Assembly (NCBI GenBank): GCA_012934845.2
Contig: WNNJ02003423.1
Coordinates: 1 to 64,000, forward strand
Origin: Pomphorhynchus laevis
Taxonomy: Eukaryota > Acanthocephala > Palaeacanthocephala > Echinorhynchida > Pomphorhynchidae
DNA length: 64,000 nucleotides
Direction of reading: 5' to 3'
Shown: piece after piece, positions 31,956 to 43,056 of the stretch
How positions within the stretch are numbered: position 1 is the first letter of the stretch
How the letters are laid out: every line of letters begins with the position of its first letter
Position numbers and translations under genes: made by a program
The notes under the pieces: model-generated
Told to the model about the DNA's origin: nothing
Seen by the model: the letters and a program-made list of their open reading frames with translations, nothing else
Databases searched by the model: none

Positions 31956-32650
31956 AATAATAATGAACAATTTATTAAAAATAAACATATTAACTTAGGT
32001 TCCCGCAAATGGGCCTCAAATTGAAATTTACGATCCCAGACTGGGCAATATCATACAAAAAATTTCTCAATGTGAAACAGTAGTTAACTCTGCCATCCGA
32101 ATAGTCGCAGAGATCGTTCTTTGTGCGCTAAAGCATAATCGCCTTCGTATGTCAGAAATGCAGTTTGCGTACGATTGTTTGCTTTGATGGCAATATATCG
32201 TGCAGCTTTCCTTAAGAAGAGATCCAATTCTCTCCCAATTCCAGCAGCAGTCGAAACAATGGCTGGTATGAAAATCCCATCCTCCACCAGTGAAACACGC
32301 TCGCCATTTTTAGCCATCTTGCGATTTGAATGATAGTCGAATGTGGAACTGACAGTTTGGTGAGCATAGGATGGAGCTAAATGGTCAAAAACGCAAATGT
32401 CGACATAAGACCGCTCCATCCTACCCTCTGAAAAATTCATACACACAATGTCCATTCTCGCAGATCTATCCCTCGTTGTGGTGCTAGATGCAAACACTAT
32501 ACCCTCATCTACTGGTCGTAATTCCACTTCCCGATCCATGCGATCATGCGCCTCACTTAGTATCGAGCCGATCGTGTCGCGTATGGCGTTGTGTCTGATA
32601 ATTGTTCCGCCGCCGACTCTACAAGAGAGTACATGTCTTAAGTTAAACAC
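31956..32650 (-). mobile_element. RLE retrotransposon 3' fragment
   Basis: The minus frame from about 32640 to 32084 reads LRHVLSCRVGGGTIIRHN, ARMDIVCMNF, RSYVDICVFDHLAPSY, YHSNRKMAKNGERV, AAGIGRELD. The 3' UTR motif (31998-32015) is GGTTCCCGCAAATGGGCC on the + strand. It is truncated at the right next to ATTATTATTATT. Codons upstream of about 32640 come from the neighbouring leader and are not part of the protein. Confidence 0.75.
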
Positions 32651-32949
32651 TTTATTACTATTATTATTATTGAGAACAAAAAATTTTAAGACCTTAAACA
32701 CACACAAATTACATTTGAGATAAAATAACATACAATACAGTGACAACCATCGACGACTGACATACACAAACACTTACAAACACATTACGAAGCCGCCTGA
32801 GAGCGCATTACGAATCCGCCTGTGAGCGCTGAAATCGTCTGAGATCGCTGTTACAAAGTCGATAACTATTATACACCTAACAAAGAAAAACGAGACAACA
32901 AATCGAATTTTTTTATAGTCAACAACTTTATTTCGCCAATACAATCACG

Positions 32950-34584
32950 ATGCCTAAACGAATTCTAGCCGAGCCTAAATGCTGTTCGTGCAATGGACAT
33001 TCAGCACGATGTCGTCAATGCAAATGTGTAAAATCAAATAAGCCGTGCACTAACTGTTCTGCAGCAAATTGCGAAAACCAACTCGTATCCCACTTTGCAA
33101 GCATGAATATAGCGTATAACGCGGTTCACACCCTCGATGCTGCCTCGAATAGATTCCCAAACACTCTTATCCATCAATCATTCAAAGAGGTAATCACTTG
33201 GCGTCCTAATCTCTTTTACTTACCGAGGTGTAACGAAAGCCGAATGTTTTTAAATGAACTAAACAAATTGTTTGAAACTGCTTGTCGCGAAGATGACGTC
33301 GAAGGCTCGTCGCTTATGAAGGTGACAATTATTTGTCAGTGCGTTTTACAAAAAGTAGGTTCTTCGAAAATCAAATATGTACGTCAATTGATGTCGCGTC
33401 GCCTGTCTCTTTGGCAAAGCCAAAATTTTGATGAATTAGTAAGGGAGGGTAAATGTATTCAATCACGTTTAAAGGTATCCCAGTCACGATACGATTCTAA
33501 GCGCAATTGGAAGTCGCTGTTCGTGAAATCATTAATGTCAGGTAATCTTACTTCTGCAGTAAGAATCCTGGAAAACGGTTCTGTCAATAAAACTTTGAGT
33601 CTAAATGATTATATCGGCAACGAATCGGTTAAGTCTATTCTTGAAGCGAAGCATCCACATGCAGCTGTAATTAGTGTGGACGCCTTATTATCGGAGATCG
33701 ACATGGAATGTGATAACTTTCATCCCTCTTTTTTCGATACGATAGATGCAGCTGCAATTCAACTTAGTGCTAAGCGCACTACAGGCGCTGCGGGTCCTTC
33801 GGGTGTTAATGCTTTATCATGGCGGCAAATGCTAACCTCATTTGATAGGGATTCATTACAGTTGGCATCTACGTTGGCAGACCTGACAAGGCGAATTGCT
33901 AGTAATAGAGTTCCAAAACATTCAACAGAAGCGTTAATCGCTAGTCGGCTCATTGCCCTTGATAAAAATCCTGGTGTTCGACCGATCGGAATAGGTGAGG
34001 CATATAGGCGCATAATTGCTAAAACGATTTTAAATGTCATTTCTCCTTTCATTAAGTCAATTGCGGGTAATTCACAACTTTGTGCAGGTCAAAAGGGAGG
34101 TGTCAAATTCGTTGTGCGAGATATGCGTGAAACCTTTGTTAATTCGACCTCGTCATGTTTACTTTTAATTGATGCACATAATGCTTTTAATAGAATTAAT
34201 AGGAAATTAACTCTCCTCAATATAGAAAAGATATGCCCTGCTTTAGCTCGATTCCTGCAGAATACGTATAGTTTAGATCCAATCTTAGCCATTGACGATG
34301 ATTATCTGTTATCAAAGGAAGGTTTCACGCAAGGCGACCCTTTGGCAATGGTAGCATTTGCGGCAGCAACGATACCATTAATACATAGATTAGGCGCTTT
34401 GCATCCTCAAATAAAACAGCGTTGGTATGCAGACGATGTATCATGTGTTGGTTCACCGGGGAATGTTTATGATTTTTTTAAATCGTTGCAATCTATAGGA
34501 CCGGAATACGGATTTCATGTTAATGTCAACAAGCTCTGGTTAACGCCAACATTATCCTTGAATGTGATTCACTTGCCAGCTTAG
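32950..34584 (+). pseudogene. RLE polyprotein, N-terminus and RT
   Basis: 544 codons from ATG 32950: Cys cluster KCCSCNGHSARCRQCKC, NKPCTNC, NCENQ; then ITWRPNLFYLPRCNESR; RT with GAAGPSGVNA, VRPIGIGEAYRRI, LLIDAHNAFNRINR, KEGFTQGDPLAMVAFA and RWYADDVSCVG. The last 15 codons after NVNK are frame-shifted. The original continues in another frame as GVELLGAPIGFGSFEKDW. Confidence 0.8.
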
Positions 34585-35109
34585 GGGTTCATGTCGTATC
34601 TAATGGTGTAGAACTTTTAGGAGCTCCCATAGGTTTTGGTTCGTTCGAAAAAGATTGGGTAATAACACAAGTAACTCGCTGGTTAAAATTGCTAGATAGG
34701 TTATGTGAAGTATCTAGCGATTCACGGCAGTTAGCGTTCTTAGCATTTTCAGCAGCAATGCAAAATAAGTGGACTCATGTACAAAGAACATGTAAGTGTG
34801 AATGTTAATGGTTTTCTTCACTCGAAGATTTCATACAGAATAAAATAATCCCCAAAATAACTGGTTTTAATTTACAGAAGTGTTGGCGCGATGTAACAAG
34901 TCTGCCTTTCTCAATGGGAGGTTTGGGCATATCAAATCCATATGATAATACCAAATCTGAATTGGAATATTCTTCTTTGCTATGTAAGCCCTTATTTGAG
35001 TTAGGTCTCGGAGGCGACATTGATACCATCCAGAAACAGTCAATAGTTGAAATTAGAAAACTAAAGAATCTACCGGGCTGCCGAAAAATTTTCGTCACTG
35101 TTAAATACA

Positions 35110-35850
35110 GTGGATGACTGCGAACAGGTAATTTTAAAGCATGCCGCTCGAAAGGGCGCGTCAACGTGGCTATCTGCTCGCCCTAGTGATGATCCTAAGT
35201 TTCGCTTAAGCAATCAAGAATTTTCCGATGGTCTCTCTGTCAGATATGGGTGGCAAATTTTAAATACTTCAGGCAAATGTGTATGTGGGGAAGTTCTTAG
35301 TGTTGTTCATTCATTATCTTGCAAATGCGTTGGGAAATCAATAGTAAGGCACAATGTGATCAGAGACATTTTCGCCAAATTAACTTCAGAGGTGTGTTCA
35401 TCAACTACAACTGAGCCACTGCTTTCTCCCGTTGATCCAACTATTCAATTCGATTCTTCTTCCACTACACTAGATCGCAATGCACGTCTTGACGTCTTGT
35501 GTTCGGGGTTGTTTGGCGTCCCGTCTGAGCGGTCCTACCTGGACATTTCTGTATTCAATACACATGCTCGTTCCTATGCCACAATGACTCCACGATCAGC
35601 GTTCAGTTATAACGAGAATCGAAAAAAGGCTAAGTACTCCGAACGGATATTCAAGATCGAAAGAGCAGCTTTTATACCAGTTATTTTGTCAATACAAGGT
35701 GGATTAGGGGATGAGGCAGAACAGTTGGTAAAACGCTTAGCAAAAGACGTAGCGGTGAGAAGAAAGTGCCGTTACAGTGACGTGATTAGCCGATTCAGAC
35801 GTTCCATTGGAATAGCTCTCGTGCGGGCTAGCTCATGGTGTCTCAGATAA
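35110..35850 (+). pseudogene. RLE polyprotein, endonuclease end
   Basis: 246 codons: KGASTWLSARPSDD, CVCGEVLSVVHSLSC, IVRHNVIRD, ARLDVLCSGLFG, RSYLDISVFN, YNENRKKAKYSERI, GGLGDEAEQLVKRLA. The nuclease Asp pair is present. The frame is the continuation of 32950-34584 after breaks; 34585-35109 encodes the thumb region in other frames. Confidence 0.75.
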
Positions 35851-36721
35851 ATTTTTTCATTGTTACTTTTGTTATGACAGTGTCTTTGTCAAATAAATTC
35901 GTTTTTTTCGTTAAAAAAATTATTATTATTAATAATAATACAATCAAAAGTAAATGTGGAACTGAATTCGTCATTCACTCGCTACGGAAGCGATTTCAAG
36001 AGTGCGCAAGTTCCTGCATTTTGGTACTAGATGCAAAGAATGCGTTTAACCTAATAAATAGGAAAGTAGCATTGACAAACATGCCGCTCATCTGTCCAGC
36101 GCTTTCAAATATTCTATCTAACTTGTACGGGGAAGGAGGTCTACTGGCTATTGAGGAGGAAATTTGGACTTCTGACGAAGGTTTCACTCAGGGTGATCCT
36201 TTAGCAATGGCCGCCTTCGCTGCCGCGTCTCTCCTGCTTATTGCGCGAATTCAAACTCAAATTTCTTCGATTGAACAAAAGTGGTATGCGGATTATTATT
36301 GTTATTATTATTAGTATTACAAGTTATATTAAAAGTTATAAAAAGAATTGATAATTAAAGTACTTACAGTTTCTGATAAACATACAAAGAACGATTATAG
36401 AAGAACAATAAATAACATACAAAATACAGTGCACCGTTCTGATAACAGAGCTAGCGAAGCGAGCGTAAGGGGCAAGGAAATATAAAGGATCGTACGCCCA
36501 GGGTACTTCCCGGGGTACACACTCGCACGAAAACTAACAGTTTAACAAACCATCCCAGGGTATAAGGGCTCTGGTTTCTCTACAAAGGGAAGTGTGTATC
36601 TACTGCCCATTCCCGAGAAACTTCGTCTATACAAACGCGATCATCCCGGGATACAGGGGCTCTGTCTAGCAGACGGAATATCAACGAGTCCGCCGCAACA
36701 ATCAGAGATAATACAATCGGC

Positions 36722-39688
36722 ATGGTTAGAGGGAAACCCTCTTCGGTAACTCCTTGCTGCACGTGCAATGGACCGGCAGCGAAATGTAAAGGATGCCGAT
36801 GCGCAAAGACCGATACAAAATGCAGTAACTGCCGGGCTCCCAATTGCGGAAACAAGATCCTCAGCTGCCCAATAAGCGGCACCGTAAGGTCAGGAGCCGA
36901 CCAGACACAAATCCAGAAAGCTACGGGAGAAACAGACAAAACTCCAATCACACTCTCGATTACCGACATCTTTGAGCAAGTGGTTCACTGGAAGCCAAAT
37001 CTCTTCAGATTACCTAGGTGTGCGGAGTCGAAACGTTTTATAATAGAACTTGCCCGTATATATAGGGAATCTTGGTCTCAACAGGAATCTTTTACAAAAG
37101 CCATTGTAATCGGACATTTGATTCTCCAACGAGATATTCGCACCTCCCATAAGACCCTCAAAGTAATACTGTCTCGAAGATTAGACCTTTGGCAAAAAAA
37201 CGAGTTTACATCTCTTTACACGGAAGCGTATATCTTGCAAGAATTCAGTCGACGTAAAAGACCAAACAGTACATCACGCGATTGGCGCAGGAATTTCACC
37301 AGTCTGGTAGTGAGTGGAAGATTAAATGGAGCGATGCATTTGCTAGACACAGATGCAACAACCGGAACCCCACTAAATCCTGATGACATGATCGGTCCTA
37401 CGACCGTTCGAGAGCTACTCCTCGACAAACATCCCATTGCAGCAAAATTAAACAGTAATGCTCTTGACTGGAATCATGTTATCCCGCCACATAGCTTTCA
37501 TCCCGTGGTTTTTGACTCCATAGACAAGAAACTAATAGTCTGTATGGCCAAACGTGTCACAGGTGGAGCAGGTCCCTCAGGAATTGACGCACAGTCCTGG
37601 ACACATATGCTCTCAAAATTCGGGAGAGAATCAGATGAACTTGCTGAGGCCATAGCCTCATTCACAAGAGCATTAGCGACAGAGCGCATACCAATGGACA
37701 TTACACAGGCTCTAACATCATGCAGGCTAATCGCATTAACAAAGAAAACTGGAATTCGACCAATAGGAATCTGTGATGTTAGCAGAAGAATAATGACGAA
37801 GGCTATATTATCCATGGTCTCGGAAGACATACAGCAGGTATGTGGAAGAAGTCAAATGTGTGCAGGCCAACGAGCTGGCGTGGAATGCGTTACACGAGCC
37901 ATCCGCAATGAACTTACAAACAATCCGAATCATATTCTTCTATCAATTGATGCCGACAACGCATTTAACAGAATTAATAGAGAGGCGGCCCTTTGCAATA
38001 TTGATCGAATATGTCCGTCGCTTTCTATAGTCATGCATAATTTTTACGACCACCCTTCTAATCTATCTGTCGGAGGCGAATTCGTTAAATCACAAGAAGG
38101 ATTTACACAAGGTGACGTCCTAGCCATGCCCGCATTTGCGATCGCCACACTGCCAATAATACATCACATTTCCACAAAGTTCCCTCAAGTTCGGCAACTT
38201 TGGTACGCCGATGACGGCAACTTGATTGGTTCTCCTATCCAAATCAGAGCTGCATACGATCTACTGTGTAAAATTGGCCCAGCGTTTGGATTTCACGTAA
38301 ATCCCCAGAAATGTTCAATATTTACGCCAACAATGGAAGAAGCTAACACATGCCAACAATTTAACGGAACAAATGTAGAAGTCCGAACGGACGGAATTGT
38401 GATACTAGGCGCACCCATTGGAGTAGACAAATACGTATACGAGGTCGTAGAATCAAAAGTAGACAAGTTTTGCAACTTGGTCGAACGATTAGCCGATGTG
38501 GGAATTTTAGATCTGCAGATAGCATATGCCTGTTTCACTAAAGCGTTACAGCACAAGTGGTTTCACACGCAAAGAACAACTCAATGCTCATCAGATTGGT
38601 TTGCCCCGTTGCGGGAATCCATCAGATCCTCCTCGGACAACATATTCGGCCTCGATGATTCGGATGGATCGCTATGGCCTCTCATCTCTTTACCCCTACA
38701 TTGTGGTGGCCTCGGCATCATCGATCCATATATGAGTGCTGGCGTTGAATGTGAAAATTCTGGACATCTATGTGAACCTTATTTAAATGGATTACAAGGA
38801 ATGGAACTTAAACTAGAGCAAGATTTCCGAGCCAACGAAGTTCACAGGCGGAAGAAAACACAATACAAGGCCTCTTTGCTAGCCCAACTTCCTACATATG
38901 ATATCATAAAGAGACGGATTATTCAACACACAATGATAAAAGGCGCATCTTCCTGGCTTTCTGCGTTCCCCACAAGAGAGTCACAAACTCGAATAGACAA
39001 TACAACATTTCGTGATGCTGTTGCCGCACGGTACAACACTCTAACCAAAGATGCCCCCTCCCTTTGCCCATGTGGTTCGTCGACCTCACTGGCACATTGC
39101 CTTTCCTGCCCCAATGGCGGTCATCCGTCGATAAGACACGACGCAACCCGCGATATTCTCGCAAAATCGCTCACCCAAATATGTGACGGCGTTGAAATCG
39201 AACCGCTACTCAGATCAGTGGATCCAAGCATTCACTTTGAGAGAAGATCAACGACGACTGATCGTGAAGCACGACTGGATATATCTTGCCGTGGTTTCTA
39301 TGGTGGACGCTCGGAGCGAGCTTTCTTCGACATTTGCGTTTTTAACGTGTTCGCTCCGTCAAATCTTACCAGGGAAACCACACCAAGCTTCGAGTATCAC
39401 GAACAACGGAAATGCTCGAAATACCAAGAACGGGTGGATATTATAGAACGCGCAAATTTCGCCCCTATTGTATATTCAAGTTTAGGAGGTGAGAGCAAAT
39501 CGGCATCTACAATGATAAAAAGATTATCCAGAAAACTGGCCGTCAAGAAGGAATCTATCTACGCACAAGAATTGACTCGGATACGGGAGAAGATAAGCCT
39601 GCAACATGCAAGATGCATTTCAATGTGCATTCGCGGTCCCAGATCAGCAAGAAACCGACCTGCGAACTATCACACTGTAGAGTGGTGA
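36722..39688 (+). CDS. RLE retrotransposon polyprotein, intact
   Basis: 988 residues. Cys cluster residues 12-43 (CCTCNG, KCKGCRCAKTDTKCSNC, NCGNK). RT about 270-620: GGAGPSGID (281-289), GIRPIGICDVSRRI (344-357), SIDADNAFNRINR (408-420, motif A), EGFTQGDVLAM (459-469, B), WYADDGN (494-500; Asp 497/498), HVNPQKC and ILGAPIG (D/E). A CPCG...H...C...RH cluster is at 782-806. Endonuclease: RLDISC (Asp 853), FFDICVFN (Asp 870), YHEQRKCSKYQER (892-904). Basic C-terminus. Order matches RLE-type non-LTR elements such as R2/R4, but the N-terminal cluster and FTQGD motif mark a distinct group. Confidence 0.9.
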   Translation: MVRGKPSSVTPCCTCNGPAAKCKGCRCAKTDTKCSNCRAPNCGNKILSCPISGTVRSGADQTQIQKATGETDKTPITLSITDIFEQVVHWKPNLFRLPRCAESKRFIIELARIYRESWSQQESFTKAIVIGHLILQRDIRTSHKTLKVILSRRLDLWQKNEFTSLYTEAYILQEFSRRKRPNSTSRDWRRNFTSLVVSGRLNGAMHLLDTDATTGTPLNPDDMIGPTTVRELLLDKHPIAAKLNSNALDWNHVIPPHSFHPVVFDSIDKKLIVCMAKRVTGGAGPSGIDAQSWTHMLSKFGRESDELAEAIASFTRALATERIPMDITQALTSCRLIALTKKTGIRPIGICDVSRRIMTKAILSMVSEDIQQVCGRSQMCAGQRAGVECVTRAIRNELTNNPNHILLSIDADNAFNRINREAALCNIDRICPSLSIVMHNFYDHPSNLSVGGEFVKSQEGFTQGDVLAMPAFAIATLPIIHHISTKFPQVRQLWYADDGNLIGSPIQIRAAYDLLCKIGPAFGFHVNPQKCSIFTPTMEEANTCQQFNGTNVEVRTDGIVILGAPIGVDKYVYEVVESKVDKFCNLVERLADVGILDLQIAYACFTKALQHKWFHTQRTTQCSSDWFAPLRESIRSSSDNIFGLDDSDGSLWPLISLPLHCGGLGIIDPYMSAGVECENSGHLCEPYLNGLQGMELKLEQDFRANEVHRRKKTQYKASLLAQLPTYDIIKRRIIQHTMIKGASSWLSAFPTRESQTRIDNTTFRDAVAARYNTLTKDAPSLCPCGSSTSLAHCLSCPNGGHPSIRHDATRDILAKSLTQICDGVEIEPLLRSVDPSIHFERRSTTTDREARLDISCRGFYGGRSERAFFDICVFNVFAPSNLTRETTPSFEYHEQRKCSKYQERVDIIERANFAPIVYSSLGGESKSASTMIKRLSRKLAVKKESIYAQELTRIREKISLQHARCISMCIRGPRSARNRPANYHTVEW

Positions 39689-39750
39689 TATAATTGTAAT
39701 ATAATTGTATTGATGATATTATTATTGTAGAGATAATGTCGTTGGAAATA

Positions 39751-39756
39751 AATAAA
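39751..39756 (+). terminator. Polyadenylation signal of the intact RLE element
   Basis: AATAAA followed after about 12 bp by a poly(A) run that ends at the target duplication. Confidence 0.6.
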
Positions 39757-39966
39757 CATTTTGTTTAAAAAAAAAAAAGTTATATTAAAAGTATTACAAG
39801 TTATAACCTTGACCTTAACATAAGTCTTGGTTATTATAATTCTTACAAAGAACGATTATAGAAGAACGATTATAGAAGAACGATTATAGAAGAACGATTA
39901 TTATTAAAATTTATAACTGTTCTAGCAAATTACAGTGCAATTCAATTCTGTTCTTAAACAAAATAA

Positions 39967-42057
39967 ATGCCCAAGGGCAAGCCTGCGACAACTCTGAAAT
40001 GCTGTTCATGCAACGGCCCGAATGCTAAATGTAAAGGATGTCGATGTGCTAAGCAGAATATCCTATGCTTGAATTGCTCAGCTGTGAATTGTTCCAATCG
40101 TGAAGTAAATTGCTCCGTAACAGCTTCCAATAATATTGCTATATCCATATTGAGTAAACCGAATTCAAATTGTGAAAACTCTGATCATCGGCATTGTCCT
40201 CTTAACAACCATATAAATATAAATTACACAATGAATACTCGTCAAGAGTCCGATGTATTGTCTATACAGGATATATTCTCGATCGTCATACAATGGAAAC
40301 CTAACTTATTTCGACTTCCAAAATGTTCAGAGTCCAAACAATTTATATCAGAACTTGCACGCATATTCAGGGATTCTCTCACTAATTCGGAAACTTTTAC
40401 TAAGTACATCATCTTTGGACATCTTATTCTTCAACGTAATTCTCGTCAATCTCCCAAATCATTGAAATCAACTTTATCCCGACGATTGGACATGTGGTTC
40501 AATAATGACTATGCTGGATTATACGCTGAAGCCTCGGCCCTTCAAAATATGAAAGCCTTAAAAATTCAACCTTCGAAGTCAAGAGATTGGCGCAAAAAAT
40601 TCGTCTCATTGGTTGAAAGCTCTCGACTGAACACAGCAATGCATCTTCTAGACAACGATTCTTATGATGGCGTTCCTTTGCAACCAGAGGATGTGATTGG
40701 TTCTAAAACTGTTCGGGAATTATTACTCGACAAGCACCCTGTACCGAGCCCATTAGTTCCTCATGCTGTTAACTGGTCTTTCCCAATCACAGTTCCAAAT
40801 TTTCACCCTGTGATTTTTGATTCAATCGATAGTAAATTGATAATTCGTATGGCTAAACGTGTTAAAGGTGGAGCAGGTCCCTCCGGCATTGATGCACAGT
40901 CATGGCTACAGATGTTAACTAAGTTTGGTCACGAATCTGCTGAATTGACTAAAGTTTTGTCAACGTTCGCAAAATCTTTAGCTACTGAGCTTATGCCTAC
41001 TAATGTTATAAATGTATTGGCTTCAAGCAGATTAATAGCCTTATCCAAAAAATCGGGAATAAGGCCTATTGGTATTGGCGACGTTAGTAGGAGAATAATG
41101 TCGAAAGCCATTCTTTCTATAATTTCCAATGATATTCAAGAAGTGTGCGGACGGTTGCAAATGTGCGCTGGTCAACGAGCTGGAGTGGAGTGCGTCACGC
41201 ACGCAGTTCGCGAATGCCTGTTAAAAGATCCTGATGCAGTTCTTCTCACTGTTGATGCAGATAATGCATTTAACAGAATAAATCGAAAGGCAGCTCTCGC
41301 TAATATATCACGCATTTGTCCCTCTATGTCTACTATACTACACAATTTTTACGATAACCCTTCAAATTTTTCAACTGGTGATAGTTTCATCAAATCCCAA
41401 GAGGGATTTACGCAAGGTGATGTACTTGCTATGCCAGCTTTTGCCGTAGCAACCCTGCCATTATTGTTGAACATTACTGAGGAGTTTCCTAACATCAACC
41501 AATTCTGGTACGCGGATGATGGCAATTTAATCGGCGAACCTGTGCAAATTTACAAGGCTTTCAAATTCTTGTGTGACTACGGCCGTGCTTTCGGATTTCA
41601 TGTCAACAGCAACAAATGCGTTCTACTAACTAGTCCCAAAAATGCAGATAGTACCCGCAAACTTTTTAATGAAACGGGAATCGACATTGTTGTTGATGGC
41701 ACGTTAGTACTCGGTGCTCCTATTGGAACAGATGATTATATAAATAAAACTACGGAACAAAAGATCTCTAATTATTGCTCATTAGTAAATCGTCTTGCTG
41801 ACGTGGGTATTCTTGATTTGCAGATAAGCTATACTAGTATGACCAGATCGCTTCAGCATAAATGGATTCACTTGCAAAGAACCACAAACTGTTCAATTGG
41901 TAGTTTCGATGATCTCTATGACACCATTCAGAAGCGTTTTGATAAGCTTTTTAATTTGAAATTGCCTGACGACGATTATTTATGGCCGTTATTTTCCCTT
42001 CCGATAAGACTAGGTGGTCTAGGTATTGCTGACCCACGTTTTACTGCCATTGCTTAG
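39967..42057 (+). pseudogene. RLE polyprotein, N-terminus and RT
   Basis: 696 codons from ATG 39967: MPKGKPATTLKCCSCNG, KCKGCRCAKQNILCLNC, NCSNR; RT with GGAGPSGIDA, GIRPIGIGDVSRRI, LLTVDADNAFNRINR, QEGFTQGDVLAMPAFA, FWYADDGNLIG, LGAPIG, ending LGGLGIADPRFTA where a deletion shifts the frame. All catalytic residues of the RT are kept. Confidence 0.85.
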
Positions 42058-42059
42058 AG

Positions 42060-42854
42060 ATCGAGTAGCTAATGTTGGTGACAATTTGTTACGTATTATG
42101 GAACATCTACAAGTCAAAGGTGCCTCGTCATGGCTCTCCACATATCCTACGAGTGATCGTTGGACTCGAGTTAGCAATGTAGAATTTCGTGACGCACTTG
42201 CAGCTCGATATCATAGACTACCACTAGACGCGCCCTCTCATTGCCCCTGCGGTGAACATAATTCTCTGGCTCACTCACTTACCTGTTCCACCGGAGGTCA
42301 TCCATCGATAAGACATGATTCAATTCGTGATATATTTTCTAAAACCTTGACAGAAATATGTGATAATGTGCAAAAAGAGCCAACACTACTGCCAGTAAAT
42401 TCTAGTATTCATTTCGAGCGCATATCTACTTCTCGCGCTCATGATGCACGTTTGGATATCGCCTGCTGTGGTTTTTATGGAAGTCGTTCGGAGCGAACTT
42501 TATTTGATACTTGCGTTTTTAACGTTTTCGCTCCGTCCAACCTTTCGAAATCCGCTGGGGCTGCTTTTACATATCACGAAACACGTAAATTCGCTAAGTA
42601 TCAAGAGAGTAACTGCCATAGAGAGGGCGAATTTCGCACCTATCGTGTTATCATGTTTCGGTGGAGCAGTAAAATCATCTGCACAATTAATTCAGAGAAT
42701 TGCACAGAAGATGGCAATAAAAAACAATCATTCCTACTCAGAAGAATTGACAAAATTACGGTCAAAGATTGGAATTCAGTTGGCTCGTTCAATTTCGATG
42801 TGTATTCGCGGTCCTCGTTCTGCTCGACATCGACCTGCAAACTCAATGAACTAA
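42060..42854 (+). pseudogene. RLE polyprotein, endonuclease end
   Basis: Two frames: one to about 42605 (VKGASSWLSTYPTSD, CPCGEHNSLAHSLTC, GGHPSIRHDSIRD, ARLDIACCGFYG, RTLFDTCVFN, YHETRKFAKYQE) and a second from about 42610 to 42854 (AIERANFAPIVLSCFGG, LARSISMCIRGPRSARHRPA). A single frameshift separates them. Confidence 0.75.
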
Positions 42855-42934
42855 AATTTATAGTATAACTATATTTGTTTGTTTTTTTTTTCAAAAAAAA
42901 ATCAATTATTAAAAAAAAAAAATTACAAGTTATA

Positions 42935-43052
42935 GCCAAATGGCTGTTTCAACTGATCACATAGGAAATAAAAAAGAAAAGAAAAGAAGAAAAAAAAGTT
43001 AATAGCGGTTACATAATATTGTATACATTCGGAATGCCATGATCGTTAATCC
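42935..43052. other. Short spacer inside a split RLE element
   Basis: About 118 bp with a GAAAAGAAAAGAAG-rich stretch. With about 36293-36321 it is what remains of the block inserted at the YADD codons once the two RLE elements are removed. Nothing recognisable. Confidence 0.4.
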
Positions 43053-43056
43053 ATTG

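Larger units (their letters stand above)
32736..35925 (+). mobile_element. Full-length RLE retrotransposon, broken frame
   Basis: The 5' boundary is set by comparison with the second copy, which becomes identical from ACAGTGACAACC (32736 here, 44721 there). The 5' UTR is about 215 bp. The coding region has frameshifts near 34530 and 35085 and a stop near 34806. Its C-terminus is short (ends SSWCLR). The 3' tail runs into TTATTATTATTAATAATAAT at about 35919-35940. No TSD was recognised. Confidence 0.8.
36337..39777 (+). mobile_element. Apparently intact RLE retrotransposon
   Basis: 3441 bp bounded by a 15-bp duplication AGTTATATTAAAAGT (36322-36336 and 39778-39792). The 5' UTR of about 385 bp holds an imperfect 22-bp direct repeat (36552-36573 and 36643-36664, ATCCCRGGRTAYARGGGCTCTG-like). 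A single 988-codon ORF is followed by AATAAA (39751-39756) and a poly(A) run. This is the only copy here that shows a complete uninterrupted frame, a poly(A) tail and a clear TSD, so it is the best candidate for a recently active element. Confidence 0.9.
39806..42921 (+). mobile_element. Full-length RLE retrotransposon with internal deletion
   Basis: Close relative of the element at 5943-8605. ATTACAAGTTATA at 39793-39805 and 42922-42934 is the likely TSD; the same string also occurs left of the preceding element (36316-36328), so the order of the two insertions is not certain. The 5' leader has four copies of a GAACGATTATAGAA-type unit (39849-39905). Poly(A) at 42911-42922. The frame is broken at about 42050 (deletion of about 45-50 codons with frameshift) and at about 42605. 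Confidence 0.8.
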
